Shown piece after piece: positions 1 through 7,327 of a stretch of 15,591 nucleotides of DNA. The notes under the pieces are model-generated. The model was given only the letters and a program-made list of their open reading frames with translations, did not search any database and was not told where the DNA came from. Position 1 is the first letter of the stretch; each line of letters starts with the position of its first letter. The DNA lies in the NCBI GenBank assembly GCA_964634555.1, contig CAZWJJ010000017.1, forward strand, positions 1 through 15,591. The letters are read 5' to 3'. The stretch comes from JACQCV01 sp964634555. GTDB taxonomy: Bacteria > Patescibacteriota > Minisyncoccia > Phycocordibacterales > UBA12445. The translations under genes and the position numbers were made by a program.

Positions 1-446
1 TACGGCATAAGGTAATCGGCAAACAGACCGCTCCATATATTGATGATTTGGTCGTCAGGCCAGAATATCTGCCGGAATTTTTGCCTAAACTTTACGAAAT
101 ATTGGATCGTTATAAGTTGCTTTATACAATTGCCGGCCATGTTGGCGACGGAAATTTTCATATTATTCCTTTGATGGATTTAAAAGATGAGAAAGAGAGA
201 GAAAAGATTCAGCCATCAATGGAAGAAGTTTATGATCTGGTTTTTAAATATCATGGCTCCATTTCTGGAGAGCATAATGACGGTTTGATTCGTGGCCAAT
301 ATATAAGGCGGATGTTTGGTGATGAGGTCTTTAAGATTTTTAAGGATATCAAGAAGATCTTTGATCCGCAAAATATTTTTAACCCGCATAAAAAAACCGA
401 TGCTTCAGCAGATTTTAGTTTTTCTCATTTGAAAATCCCGCAGTAG
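1..446 (+). CDS. FAD-linked oxidase, C-terminal part (GlcD / D-lactate dehydrogenase family), 5' truncated by window
   Basis: The reading frame is open from base 3 to the TAG at 444-446, so the gene starts outside the window. A TTG at 48 is only an internal codon of this frame. The visible residues match the C-terminal cap of FAD-dependent 2-hydroxyacid oxidases. There is a GHVGDGNFH motif, typical of the substrate/metal region of GlcD and D-lactate dehydrogenase, then SGEHNDGLIRGQYI and a closing FDPQNIFNPHKK segment, the usual end of the family. Such enzymes oxidise D-lactate, glycolate or related hydroxyacids with FAD. The FAD-binding half is not visible, so the substrate cannot be assigned. 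The tail of about 20 residues after NPHKK is family-variable. The gene converges on the minus-strand gene ending at 497. Family membership is confident; the exact activity is not. Confidence 0.85.
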   Translation, partial: RHKVIGKQTAPYIDDLVVRPEYLPEFLPKLYEILDRYKLLYTIAGHVGDGNFHIIPLMDLKDEKEREKIQPSMEEVYDLVFKYHGSISGEHNDGLIRGQYIRRMFGDEVFKIFKDIKKIFDPQNIFNPHKKTDASADFSFSHLKIPQ

Positions 447-462
447 ATATTTGGGTAATAGT

Positions 463-488
463 AAAACCCCAATGCATCAGCATTGGGG
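463..488 (-). terminator. Rho-independent terminator of the minus-strand 181-aa gene
   Basis: A perfect 9-bp stem (CCCCAATGC at 467-475, GCATTGGGG at 480-488) closes a 4-base loop. Read on the minus strand it is followed directly by TTTT (463-466), so it fits termination of the 497-1042 gene. On the plus strand no T tract follows, so it would serve the oxidase gene poorly at best. Confidence 0.8.
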
Positions 489-496
489 CGGGGCAA

Positions 497-1042
497 TTAA
501 TGATCACGTTGTTTGAAGCGGATCTCTATTTCTATTGGATCATGTTCGATCAAAATTCTATTGATCATTCCATGGACCGAGGTCATACCTCGCACTTTGC
601 AATCTTTCTTGAGGCAGATGGGGTGATTTATAAATACAGTTCGGCCGGGGACAGACGAGCCTCTGTAGTTTAATCGAGCTCGAATATTAATTGATCTGCG
701 TTTATGGATATCATTTCGGCATTCCGAACATGTTCCCATAACGGGGTCGGCCATTTCATCTCCCTTATCAAAGCGATAGAGGGTGATGATGATTTCTTTT
801 ATTTTCGCATTATCTTTTTTGATAGCCTTTTCTAGTTCTTCTTCTGCAAGTTTTAGGCCCTTAATTTGACAAGTGGTTTTTGTGCAGACAGTGTAGCAGA
901 TATCCGAAGTTGAGTATGGTTCAAGCATTTTTCCGTGATTAAAACGGACAGAAATCTGCACCGCACTTTCTCTTATGTTAGCCCTGCAATGCGGAATGTG
1001 GCAGGTTCCCTCTATATGTTCATAGGTTACAGCCTTCGGCAT
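497..1042 (-). CDS. Unrecognised 181-aa protein with two cysteine-rich (zinc-ribbon-like) modules
   Basis: I do not recognise a named family. The protein consists of two copies of a module of about 75-80 residues. Copy 1 (about residues 12-90) has GTC14-x4-C19, a basic/beta-rich stretch, then C53-x4-C58-x3-G62 and an I-rich strand ending near LYRF. Copy 2 (about 103-177) has GTC105-x2-C108, then C143-x4-C148-x3-G152 and the strand IEIEIRF. Four cysteines per copy in two pairs suggest two structural zinc sites, giving a small soluble RNA-, DNA- or protein-binding protein; that role is inference. The ATG at 1042 is fixed by AAGGAGG five bases upstream. The gene stands alone on the minus strand with its own promoter and terminator. 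Its leader differs from the SD-less housekeeping genes around it. Confidence 0.8.
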   Translation of the reverse strand: MPKAVTYEHIEGTCHIPHCRANIRESAVQISVRFNHGKMLEPYSTSDICYTVCTKTTCQIKGLKLAEEELEKAIKKDNAKIKEIIITLYRFDKGDEMADPVMGTCSECRNDIHKRRSINIRARLNYRGSSVPGRTVFINHPICLKKDCKVRGMTSVHGMINRILIEHDPIEIEIRFKQRDH

Positions 1043-1047
1043 TTATG

Positions 1048-1054
1048 CCTCCTT
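1048..1054 (-). promoter_or_regulatory. Strong Shine-Dalgarno site of the 181-aa gene
   Basis: AAGGAGG on the minus strand, with a 5-base spacer to the ATG at 1042-1040. It fixes the start codon. It is one of only three perfect SD sites in the window; most genes here have none. Confidence 0.85.
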
Positions 1055-1084
1055 GTTTTTCAACGAACTTTTATTTCTTTATTT

Positions 1085-1112
1085 ATCATATAAGATTGGC
1101 CGCGAATGTCAA
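1085..1112 (-). promoter_or_regulatory. Minus-strand sigma70-type promoter of the 181-aa gene
   Basis: On the minus strand TTGACA (1112-1107) and TATGAT (1090-1085) are separated by 16 bases. Transcription should start near 1078 and give a leader of about 36 bases that includes the SD. The box lies back to back with the leuS promoter at 1128-1136. Confidence 0.65.
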
Positions 1113-1127
1113 TTTTTGATCGGTATT

Positions 1128-1136
1128 TGATATAAT
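1128..1136 (+). promoter_or_regulatory. Extended -10 promoter of leuS
   Basis: TGATATAAT is an extended -10 element (TGn plus consensus TATAAT at 1131-1136). No good -35 is present, which is common for extended -10 promoters. The predicted start near 1142-1144 gives a short leader of about 18-20 bases without a Shine-Dalgarno sequence. Confidence 0.6.
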
Positions 1137-1161
1137 CGCTAAGATGTTGTAGTTTATAAAT

Positions 1162-3552
1162 ATGAAAAATAAAATCGTGGCGTACGATCACTCCAAAATA
1201 GAAAAGAAGTGGCAAAAAAAATGGGCTAAGGACGGTATTTATAAGGCTAAAGACAGATCTAAGAAGCCGAAATATTATTGTTTGATTGAATTTCCATATC
1301 CGTCTGGCGAGGGTCTGCATGTAGGCCATATTCGAAGCAATACGGCAATGGATATAATCTCTAGAAAGCGACGCATGCAGGGATTCAATGTTTTGTATCC
1401 GATTGGCTGGGATGCCTTTGGCTTGCCAACTGAAAATTATGCGATTAAGACCGGTATTCAGCCAGCTATAATTACTAAAAAGAATACTGATACCTTTCGC
1501 AGACAATTAATGGAAGGCGGATTTTCTTTTGATTGGGATCGTGAGATCGATACTTCGAATTCAGAATATTACAAATGGACGCAATGGATATTTTTACAAT
1601 TATTGAAGAATGGACTGGCATATAAAAAGAAGATGCCTATAAATTGGTGTATCTCCTGCAAGATTGGTTTAGCAAATGAAGAGGTAATAGATAATAAATG
1701 CGAAAGATGTGGCGGTGGGACTGACAAGCGTGAAAAAGAGCAGTGGATGATGGCTATAACCAAATACGCTGATCGTCTTGATAGAGATCTGGATCTGGTT
1801 GATTATTTACCGAAGATTAAAACCCAACAGAGAAATTGGATTGGCCGCAGTGAAGGCGCGGAGATTACATTTGCAATAAAGGATCAAGAGACAAAAGTTA
1901 AGGTGTTTACGACTCGGCCGGATACGATCTTCGGCGCTACATATTTGGTGTTTGCTCCTGATCATGAAATGATCAGAAATCAAGAGCTGAAGATTGAAAA
2001 TTATGATGAAGTGAAAAAGTATGCCGATGAAGCTAGAAAAAAGACAGATATTGAAAGATTGGCCGAAGGCAAAGAAAAGACGGGTGTTAAACTGATGGGG
2101 ATAATGGCAATTAATCCGGCGAATCAAAAAGAGATCCCAGTTTTCATCGCTGATTATGTTCTTTCTAATTATGGCACAGGCATAATAATGGCTGTGCCGG
2201 CGCACGATGAGCGGGATAAAGAGTTTGCAGAGAAGTATGATTTGCCATCAATTCATGTTGTCACAGAGGGCGGCGTACTGACAAATTCCGGTAAATTTGA
2301 TGGACTGTTATCCGAAGAGGCTAAGAAGAAAATTACTGAATTTGTCGGCGGAGAAATGAAAACAACTTTCAAACTTCGCGATTGGGTATTTTCAAGGCAA
2401 AGATATTGGGGTGAGCCGATACCAGTGATCCATTGTAAGGAATGCGGAATAGTGCCTGTGCCGGAAAAGGATCTGCCGGTTAAATTGCCGAAGGTGGAAA
2501 ACTATAAGCCCACGGATACCGGAGAGTCTCCATTGGCGAAGGTTGATAAGTGGGTGAATGTTAAATGCCCAGTTTGCAAAAGTCCCGCCAAGCGTGAGAC
2601 AGATACAATGCCTAATTGGGCTGGTTCGAGCTGGTATTTTTTGAGATACATTGATCCAAAAAATAAAAAAGCTTTTGCTGATAAAAATAAACTAAAATAT
2701 TGGCTAGGTTCGGGAGCTGGCGGGGTGGATTGGTACAATGGCGGCATGGAGCATACTACTCTACATCTTCTTTATTCAAGATTTTGGCATAAGTTTCTTT
2801 TTGATATTGGTGCTGTGCCAACCTCCGAGCCATATCAGAAACGCACTTCGCATGGTTTAATTCTGGCTGCCGGCGGGGAGAAGATGTCTAAGTCCAAGGG
2901 AAATGTCATAAACCCCGATTCGATAGTGAATCTGCTCGGCGCTGATACTCTGCGCGTTTATGAAATGTTTATGGGTCCCTTTAGTGAAGCGATCGCTTGG
3001 AACACGGATAGTGTTGCTGGCTCGCGCAGATTCTTGGAGAGGGTTTGGCGCGCCGTCGAAAAGATAACTAAGGAAAAGAGATTTGAAAATGAAAAGATTT
3101 CGATCATTTTAAATCAGACAATAAAAAAGGTTGGTGAAGATATTGAGGAGATGAAGTTCAATACGGCGATCAGCTCGATGATGATCTTAATGAACGAACT
3201 TGAAAAAATGGAAAAAATTCCTAAAATTTATTATCAGAGTTTTTTGAACTTGCTTGCGCCGTTTGCTCCGCATATTACAGAAGAGCTTTGGTCGATCATC
3301 GGAAATAAAAAATCTATCCATTTATCACAGTGGCCAGAATATAAATTAGACCACAAGCAGAGTGGGACAATAAAAATCACAATACAGATTAATAGTAGGG
3401 TACGGGATTTTGTTGACGTCACCGAAAATTTTGAGGATGAAGAGTTAAAAAACCTTGTTTTACAAAGGCCGATTGTAAAAAAGTGGTTAAATGGACAGGT
3501 TATAAAAAGAGTAATTGTGGTAAAAAATAAACTCGTAAATATTGTCTCTTGA
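1162..3552 (+). CDS. leuS: Leucyl-tRNA synthetase (LeuRS), bacterial short form
   Basis: Class I aminoacyl-tRNA synthetase that activates leucine and charges tRNA-Leu in the cytoplasm. The 796 residues carry the HIGH-type signature HVGH at 53-56 and KMSKS at 574-578. The CP1 editing domain (about 225-405) has the threonine-rich TTRPDT (250-255) and AVPAHDERD (344-352), so hydrolytic proofreading should be intact. Cysteine pairs at C163/C166 with C180/C183, and at C425/C428 with C469/C472, look like two zinc knuckles. SHGLILAAGGEKMSKS runs straight into KMSKS without the leucine-specific insertion of E. coli LeuRS, as in Bacillus-type enzymes of about 800 residues. The C-terminal end (about 660-796) is the anticodon-binding helical domain and C-terminal extension. 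It starts at an ATG with no SD, 20 bases after the predicted transcription start, and ends with TGA. Confidence 0.98.
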   Translation: MKNKIVAYDHSKIEKKWQKKWAKDGIYKAKDRSKKPKYYCLIEFPYPSGEGLHVGHIRSNTAMDIISRKRRMQGFNVLYPIGWDAFGLPTENYAIKTGIQPAIITKKNTDTFRRQLMEGGFSFDWDREIDTSNSEYYKWTQWIFLQLLKNGLAYKKKMPINWCISCKIGLANEEVIDNKCERCGGGTDKREKEQWMMAITKYADRLDRDLDLVDYLPKIKTQQRNWIGRSEGAEITFAIKDQETKVKVFTTRPDTIFGATYLVFAPDHEMIRNQELKIENYDEVKKYADEARKKTDIERLAEGKEKTGVKLMGIMAINPANQKEIPVFIADYVLSNYGTGIIMAVPAHDERDKEFAEKYDLPSIHVVTEGGVLTNSGKFDGLLSEEAKKKITEFVGGEMKTTFKLRDWVFSRQRYWGEPIPVIHCKECGIVPVPEKDLPVKLPKVENYKPTDTGESPLAKVDKWVNVKCPVCKSPAKRETDTMPNWAGSSWYFLRYIDPKNKKAFADKNKLKYWLGSGAGGVDWYNGGMEHTTLHLLYSRFWHKFLFDIGAVPTSEPYQKRTSHGLILAAGGEKMSKSKGNVINPDSIVNLLGADTLRVYEMFMGPFSEAIAWNTDSVAGSRRFLERVWRAVEKITKEKRFENEKISIILNQTIKKVGEDIEEMKFNTAISSMMILMNELEKMEKIPKIYYQSFLNLLAPFAPHITEELWSIIGNKKSIHLSQWPEYKLDHKQSGTIKITIQINSRVRDFVDVTENFEDEELKNLVLQRPIVKKWLNGQVIKRVIVVKNKLVNIVS

Positions 3553-3561
3553 CATCAACTA

Positions 3562-3590
3562 TTGACTTAATAATTGGCAAATGTTAGAAC
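3562..3590 (+). promoter_or_regulatory. Candidate promoter of the sigma4/HARE gene, possibly leaderless
   Basis: TTGACT (3562-3567) and TAGAAC (3585-3590) are 17 bases apart. Only six bases separate the -10 box from the ATG at 3597, so the predicted transcript starts at or next to the start codon. No SD is present. The -10 box is a weak match, so this is tentative. Confidence 0.4.
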
Positions 3591-3596
3591 ATATAT

Positions 3597-4634
3597 ATGG
3601 CAAAAACAAATAAATTATCTTTTAATCCCCAGAAGGTTACCAAGAGCTTTTTATCAGTTCTGCCGGAGCGCTCTAAGAGCGTATTAAAGAAGCGATTCGG
3701 CCTCGATGAAGATCTTCCAAAGATGACTTTGGAGGCAATCGGCAAGGCGTATAAGATCACTAGGGAGAGGGTAAGACAGATTGAAAACTCTGCTCTGGGT
3801 GCTATTAGAAAATCTGATATATTTAGCAATTATAAAAATGTTTTTGAAGAGCTCAAGAAGTTCATGGGTGAGTTTGGCGGCATAGTTCATGAGCAGGATT
3901 TTTTGGAGCACATTTCGAAGGATAAGAATTTTCAGAATCATGTAAATTTCTTTTTGATACTTGGCGAGGAGTTTGAGAAGTTAAAAGAGGATGAGGATTT
4001 CAAACATCGCTGGAGTTTAGATCATGCAATGACAGAGAAGGTTGAGGAGTCTTTGCGAGCGCTTTACAAGAGTTTGTCCGAGGATGACTTGATTTCCGAG
4101 AGTGAGATGATTGCTAGATTTTTTGATCACCTTAAACATATAAACAAAGAGGCTCGAAATGAAGAGTTGGCAAGGAGATGGCTCACATTATCCAAGAAGA
4201 TCGATAAAAATTCTTTAGGTGAGTGGGGTATTTCTCATTCTCCAAATATTAAGACACGGGGTATTCGAGACTTGGCTTATTTGATATTAAGGCGCCATGG
4301 TTCGCCGATGCACTTCGAAGAGGTCGCTAAGGCTATTACAAAAACTTTTGGCAAGGAGGCGAACGTTGCCACATGTCATAACGAGCTGATAAAGGATAAG
4401 CGATTTGTGTTGGTTGGCCGGGGTTTATACGCCTTGTCTAAGTGGGGATACGAGAGAGGAAATGTCCGCGATATAATTCAGGCCATAATTCAAAAAGATG
4501 GTCCGCAGACGAAAGATGAAATATTAAAGAAGGTTTTGCGCGAGCGATATGTTAAAGAAAATACTGTTCTTGTAAATTTGCAAAACAGCAAGCATTTTAA
4601 GAAAGATAAAGAGGGGAAATATTCGATTGCATAA
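3597..4634 (+). CDS. Sigma-70 region 4-like / HARE-HTH domain DNA-binding protein
   Basis: A 345-residue cytoplasmic protein, probably acting at RNA polymerase or promoters. Residues about 20-72 form a sigma-70 region 4-type helix-turn-helix. RFGLDEDLPKMTLEAIGKAY followed by ITRERVRQIENSALGAIR is the classic -35 recognition motif. Sigma region 2 is absent, so it cannot melt a -10 element and is not an autonomous sigma factor. A charged helical middle (about 80-205) follows. Residues about 222-285 resemble the HARE-HTH winged helix known from the RNA polymerase delta subunit and from restriction and chromatin proteins (GIRDLAYLILRRHGSPMHFE, then FVLVGRGLYALSKWGY). A second winged-helix-like unit follows at 288-345 (IIQAIIQKDGPQTKDEIL to the end). 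It lies 44 bases after leuS and is closed by a strong terminator. The function as a transcription modulator is inference. Confidence 0.8.
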   Translation: MAKTNKLSFNPQKVTKSFLSVLPERSKSVLKKRFGLDEDLPKMTLEAIGKAYKITRERVRQIENSALGAIRKSDIFSNYKNVFEELKKFMGEFGGIVHEQDFLEHISKDKNFQNHVNFFLILGEEFEKLKEDEDFKHRWSLDHAMTEKVEESLRALYKSLSEDDLISESEMIARFFDHLKHINKEARNEELARRWLTLSKKIDKNSLGEWGISHSPNIKTRGIRDLAYLILRRHGSPMHFEEVAKAITKTFGKEANVATCHNELIKDKRFVLVGRGLYALSKWGYERGNVRDIIQAIIQKDGPQTKDEILKKVLRERYVKENTVLVNLQNSKHFKKDKEGKYSIA

Positions 4635-4657
4635 ATATAAGCTGGTCATATTAATTT

Positions 4658-4687
4658 AAAAAGCCGATCCGACAAGGACGGCTTTTT
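4658..4687 (+). terminator. Rho-independent terminator after the sigma4/HARE gene
   Basis: AAAAAGCCG (4658-4666) pairs perfectly with CGGCTTTTT (4679-4687); inner TCC/GGA pairs with one bulge extend the stem. The T run is part of the right arm. It separates leuS and the regulator from the following membrane protein operon. Confidence 0.85.
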
Positions 4688-4713
4688 AACTAGAAGACAA
4701 TTTATAATTACTG

Positions 4714-4719
4714 TATAAT
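4714..4719 (+). promoter_or_regulatory. Consensus -10 box of the membrane protein-mltG operon, probably leaderless
   Basis: A perfect TATAAT ends eight bases before the ATG at 4728. The expected transcription start (4725-4728) therefore falls at or just before the start codon, and there is no SD. No recognisable -35 is seen. Confidence 0.5.
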
Positions 4720-4727
4720 AAATATAC

Positions 4728-5963
4728 ATGCTTGATATTATCCAGTCTGAGATTATCGACTTCTTAACAGGTTCTATAAGCCGAACACTCGTGGCTTTTA
4801 TGAGTGTCTGGTTTTTTATTTTATTTATAGGTTTGGTTTTGTTCGCCTTGCGGGCGTGGAAAAGATATCTTGTTGCTGATGCAGTTTCTAAATTTCAGTG
4901 GATTGTTCTTGAGGTAAAATTACCCAAGGAGACATATAAATCCCCAAAGGCTATGGAGGTTGTTTTAGGTGCTTTTCACTCTGCACCCGGCATAAATTTT
5001 TACGAGGCAAACTATCTCGGCAAGGTCAGGCCATGGTCATCGCTTGAGATTGTTTCGATTAATGGCGGTATTCATTTTTTTATTAGGATATTGAAGGGTT
5101 CGCGTGTGACAGTTGAATCTCATATTTATTCTCAATATCCGAGCTGTGAGATTCATGAGGTTCCAGATTATGTTTTTGGTGTGCCATTTCTTGATAAAAA
5201 AACAGGCTGGGATATTTTTGGATCGGATTTTGTTTTAACCAAGCCGGATGCTTATCCAATAAAGACCTATGTCGATTTTGGTTTGGATAAGGACCCTAAA
5301 GAGGAGTTTAAAATCGATCCAATTACAGCTACTTTGGAGTTTATGGGTTCATTGAGTCAGGGCGAACAGCTTTGGTTCCAGATAAATATCATGGCGGCGG
5401 AAAAGAGATTTTTGAAACCTGGCACATGGTTTACTTATCAGGATTGGGTCGGTGATTCCAAATCACTTCTTGATAAACTCTTAAAAAGAGATAAGTTGAA
5501 AGATAGCGCTGTTTTATCTAATGAGACTTTGCTTTCACCAGGTGAAAGAATTGTCGCTGAGGCAGTTGAAAGACAGATATCTAAGCTTGGTTTTGATTGC
5601 GGCTTAAGAATTTTATATTTAGCGGAAAAAGGGAAATTTAATCCGGCCAACATAGGTGGACTTTTGTCATCGGTTAAACAGTATAATTCACTGAACTTAA
5701 ATGGTTTTAGACCGACAAGATTGACTAAATACGATCCATGGGAGGATCCATTTGGAACTAAGATTGTAAAATTGAAGGATGAATTTTTTGAAACTTATTG
5801 CCACAGGGGCTGGTTTTATCCTCCATATGAAAGAGTGCCCTTTGTTTTGAATACCGAGGAACTTGCTACGCTGTATCATTTTCCTGGTACTGTTGCGGCA
5901 ACGCCAACATTTAGCCGTGCCGAATCTAAGCGTGGAGAGGCCCCTATTAATCTTCCTGTATAA
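4728..5963 (+). CDS. Membrane-anchored protein resembling the N-terminal half of T4SS-type (VirD4/HerA-like) ATPases of Gram-positives and CPR
   Basis: 411 residues. One transmembrane helix at about 20-41, followed by a basic segment (RAWKRY), anchors a large soluble part. The region 57-150, with QWIVLEVKLPKE, KSPKAMEVVLGAFH, SLEIVSINGGIHFFIR and ESHIYSQYPSCEIHEVPDY, resembles the conserved N-terminal domain that in CPR and Gram-positive conjugation-like systems precedes an ATPase. I recall this domain from such proteins and could not search for it. The tail NTEELATLYHFPG, then EAPINLPV, looks like the linker that normally leads into the ATPase, but here the protein stops. There is no Walker A motif. 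It is therefore either a split version with the ATPase encoded elsewhere, or a stand-alone protein. The mltG start lies 5 bases after the stop, so the two are probably co-transcribed. A role in a cell-envelope or DNA/protein translocation machine is inference. Confidence 0.6.
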   Translation: MLDIIQSEIIDFLTGSISRTLVAFMSVWFFILFIGLVLFALRAWKRYLVADAVSKFQWIVLEVKLPKETYKSPKAMEVVLGAFHSAPGINFYEANYLGKVRPWSSLEIVSINGGIHFFIRILKGSRVTVESHIYSQYPSCEIHEVPDYVFGVPFLDKKTGWDIFGSDFVLTKPDAYPIKTYVDFGLDKDPKEEFKIDPITATLEFMGSLSQGEQLWFQINIMAAEKRFLKPGTWFTYQDWVGDSKSLLDKLLKRDKLKDSAVLSNETLLSPGERIVAEAVERQISKLGFDCGLRILYLAEKGKFNPANIGGLLSSVKQYNSLNLNGFRPTRLTKYDPWEDPFGTKIVKLKDEFFETYCHRGWFYPPYERVPFVLNTEELATLYHFPGTVAATPTFSRAESKRGEAPINLPV

Positions 5964-5968
5964 ATGAG

Positions 5969-6955
5969 ATGCCTCCGGCGGATGAGATAAATTTAAAACG
6001 ATCATACTCTCGATTTATAATTATCGCCGGGGCGATTTTTTTTGTAGCCATTTTGATCGTCTATAAACTATTAATTTCTGCGCCGGCAGATTTTCCTCAG
6101 GGCAGATATATTGATATCCAGAAGGGGTTGTCGATAGAAGAAGCTGGACAGTATCTCAAAGATAAAAAAATAATTCGTTCTGTGCCGGTTTTTAAAATTT
6201 TTGTTTATATTTTTGGATCAACTAAAAATATTATCGCTGGTGAATATCGATTTGATGTGGCTCAGGATCTGTTTAATATCGTCGCTAATGTTACTGATAC
6301 AAGCTATAAGGGTAGGGCAATTAAGATAACTATTCCCGAGGGTTTTACTAATAGAGATATTGCCGATCTTATTGATGGAAAATTGCCACAATTTAATAGA
6401 GATAATTTTCTACAAACAGCCCTACCTTTGGAGGGGGAACTTTTTCCGGACACATATATTTTTCCAATAGCTTACGATGGGAAAAATATTATCACTAAAC
6501 TTCACGATAATTTTCAGGCCAAGATTGCGGATATTAAGCCGGAGATAATTGCCTCTAAATATACAAGAAAACAGATAGTGATCATGGCTTCGATATTGGA
6601 AAAGGAGGCGCGGACAACGATTACCAGAAAAATTATATCCGGAATTTTATGGAAGCGTTTTGATGCCGGCATGCTTTTACAGGTGGATTCTTCATTTTTG
6701 TACCTATTAAATAAAACGAGCGCTCAACTAACAGGTGCGGATTTGAATATTGATTCGCCGTACAATACTTATAAATATAAGGGTTTACCGCCCGGTGCAA
6801 TTTCTAATCCAGGGCTGGACGCTCTTGATGCCGCTCTTCACCCGACGGCCTCGCCTTACTATTATTATCTTTCTGATAGTAATGGCACGATGCATTACGC
6901 AGTAACATTCGACCAGCATAAAAAGAATAAGCTCCTATATTTGACTAATAATTAA
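5969..6955 (+). CDS. mltG: Endolytic peptidoglycan transglycosylase MltG (YceG family)
   Basis: MltG is an inner-membrane lytic transglycosylase that cuts nascent glycan strands and sets their length. The 328 residues show an N-terminal membrane helix at about 15-37 and a LysM-like region around 45-125. The catalytic domain carries the family motifs EGELFPDTYIFP (155-166), MASILEKEA (206-214) with the predicted catalytic Glu211, LLQVDSSFLYLL (236-247) and SPYNTYKYKGLPPGAISNPG (263-282). A conserved end, SDSNGTMHYAVTFDQHKKNK, follows. All motifs are in order and the length is normal, so the enzyme should be active. I chose the ATG at 5969 over the out-of-frame ATG at 5964. Five bases separate it from the upstream stop, which points to translational coupling. 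No SD is visible. Confidence 0.96.
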   Translation: MPPADEINLKRSYSRFIIIAGAIFFVAILIVYKLLISAPADFPQGRYIDIQKGLSIEEAGQYLKDKKIIRSVPVFKIFVYIFGSTKNIIAGEYRFDVAQDLFNIVANVTDTSYKGRAIKITIPEGFTNRDIADLIDGKLPQFNRDNFLQTALPLEGELFPDTYIFPIAYDGKNIITKLHDNFQAKIADIKPEIIASKYTRKQIVIMASILEKEARTTITRKIISGILWKRFDAGMLLQVDSSFLYLLNKTSAQLTGADLNIDSPYNTYKYKGLPPGAISNPGLDALDAALHPTASPYYYYLSDSNGTMHYAVTFDQHKKNKLLYLTNN

Positions 6956-6969
6956 TACTGTTATATAGT
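6941..6969 (+). promoter_or_regulatory. Sigma70-type promoter of the 97-aa orphan gene
   Basis: TTGACT (6941-6946) lies within the last codons of mltG, and TATAGT (6964-6969) follows after an ideal 17-base spacer. The start near 6976 gives a leader of about 20 bases that contains the strong SD. Confidence 0.65.
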
Positions 6970-6980
6970 ATTTAAGGTCT

Positions 6981-6988
6981 AAGGAGGG
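6981..6988 (+). promoter_or_regulatory. Strong Shine-Dalgarno site of the 97-aa orphan gene
   Basis: AAGGAGGG with an 8-base spacer to the ATG at 6997. It decides the start in favour of 6997 over the in-frame ATG at 7012, which would be too far away. Confidence 0.85.
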
Positions 6989-6996
6989 AATAATAT

Positions 6997-7290
6997 ATGT
7001 CTGGTGATGAAATGGATGTCAATTTCATTGATTTTGTTTTGAGGGAAGGTGTGATCTACGCGCAGTTTTCTCGACAGCCGTCACTTCGTGAATGGAACAA
7101 TGATACTCGCAAATGGGAGTTACCGCCGAAGGTAGTATTCTGTATGTCGAGAAGGGAAGTTGTTCATCATGCCCGGAACTATTTCGGGCATTTTGGACGA
7201 AAATGTCCTGAAAGAAGTTTTGCCCTTAGAAATTGGCCGACCCCGATCATTAATAGTTTCGGTCATATCAATCTTGTCGTCTTGAGGTAA
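6997..7290 (+). CDS. Unrecognised 97-aa protein
   Basis: I do not recognise this protein. It is a short basic protein without signal peptide or membrane helix. It begins with an acidic stretch (MSGDEMD) and a probable strand (FVLREGVIYAQF). A tryptophan-containing linker follows, then a helix with SRREVVHHARNYFGHFGRK, and it ends in a hydrophobic INLVVLR. It has two cysteines (C49 and C70) and five histidines, too few for an obvious metal motif. Evidence that it is a real gene is contextual but strong: a near-consensus promoter with 17-base spacing, a perfect SD at optimal distance, and its own terminator directly downstream. Together these form a complete single-gene unit inserted between mltG and the ATP synthase operon. 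The function is unknown. Confidence 0.75.
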   Translation: MSGDEMDVNFIDFVLREGVIYAQFSRQPSLREWNNDTRKWELPPKVVFCMSRREVVHHARNYFGHFGRKCPERSFALRNWPTPIINSFGHINLVVLR

Positions 7291-7298
7291 AACATCTT

Positions 7299-7325
7299 CC
7301 GCTCCATATGGGGCGGTTTAATTTT
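7299..7325 (+). terminator. Rho-independent terminator after the 97-aa orphan
   Basis: CCGCTCC (7299-7305) pairs with GGGGCGG (7310-7316) through one T-G wobble and an ATAT loop, followed by TTTAATTTT. It separates the orphan from the atp promoter, which begins only three bases later. Confidence 0.75.
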
Positions 7326-7327
7326 GC

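Noticed and set aside
48..50. TTG as the start of the first gene
   Set aside because: The frame is open upstream to the window edge and the protein is only the C-terminal part of a family of about 450 or more residues.
1060..1506. 148-codon minus-strand frame overlapping the leuS start
   Set aside because: It runs through the divergent promoter region and across the conserved HVGH region of leuS; it resembles no protein family I know.
1162..3552. Missing leucine-specific domain in LeuRS as a novelty
   Set aside because: Bacillus-type LeuRS of about 800 residues also lacks this insertion, so it is a known short form.
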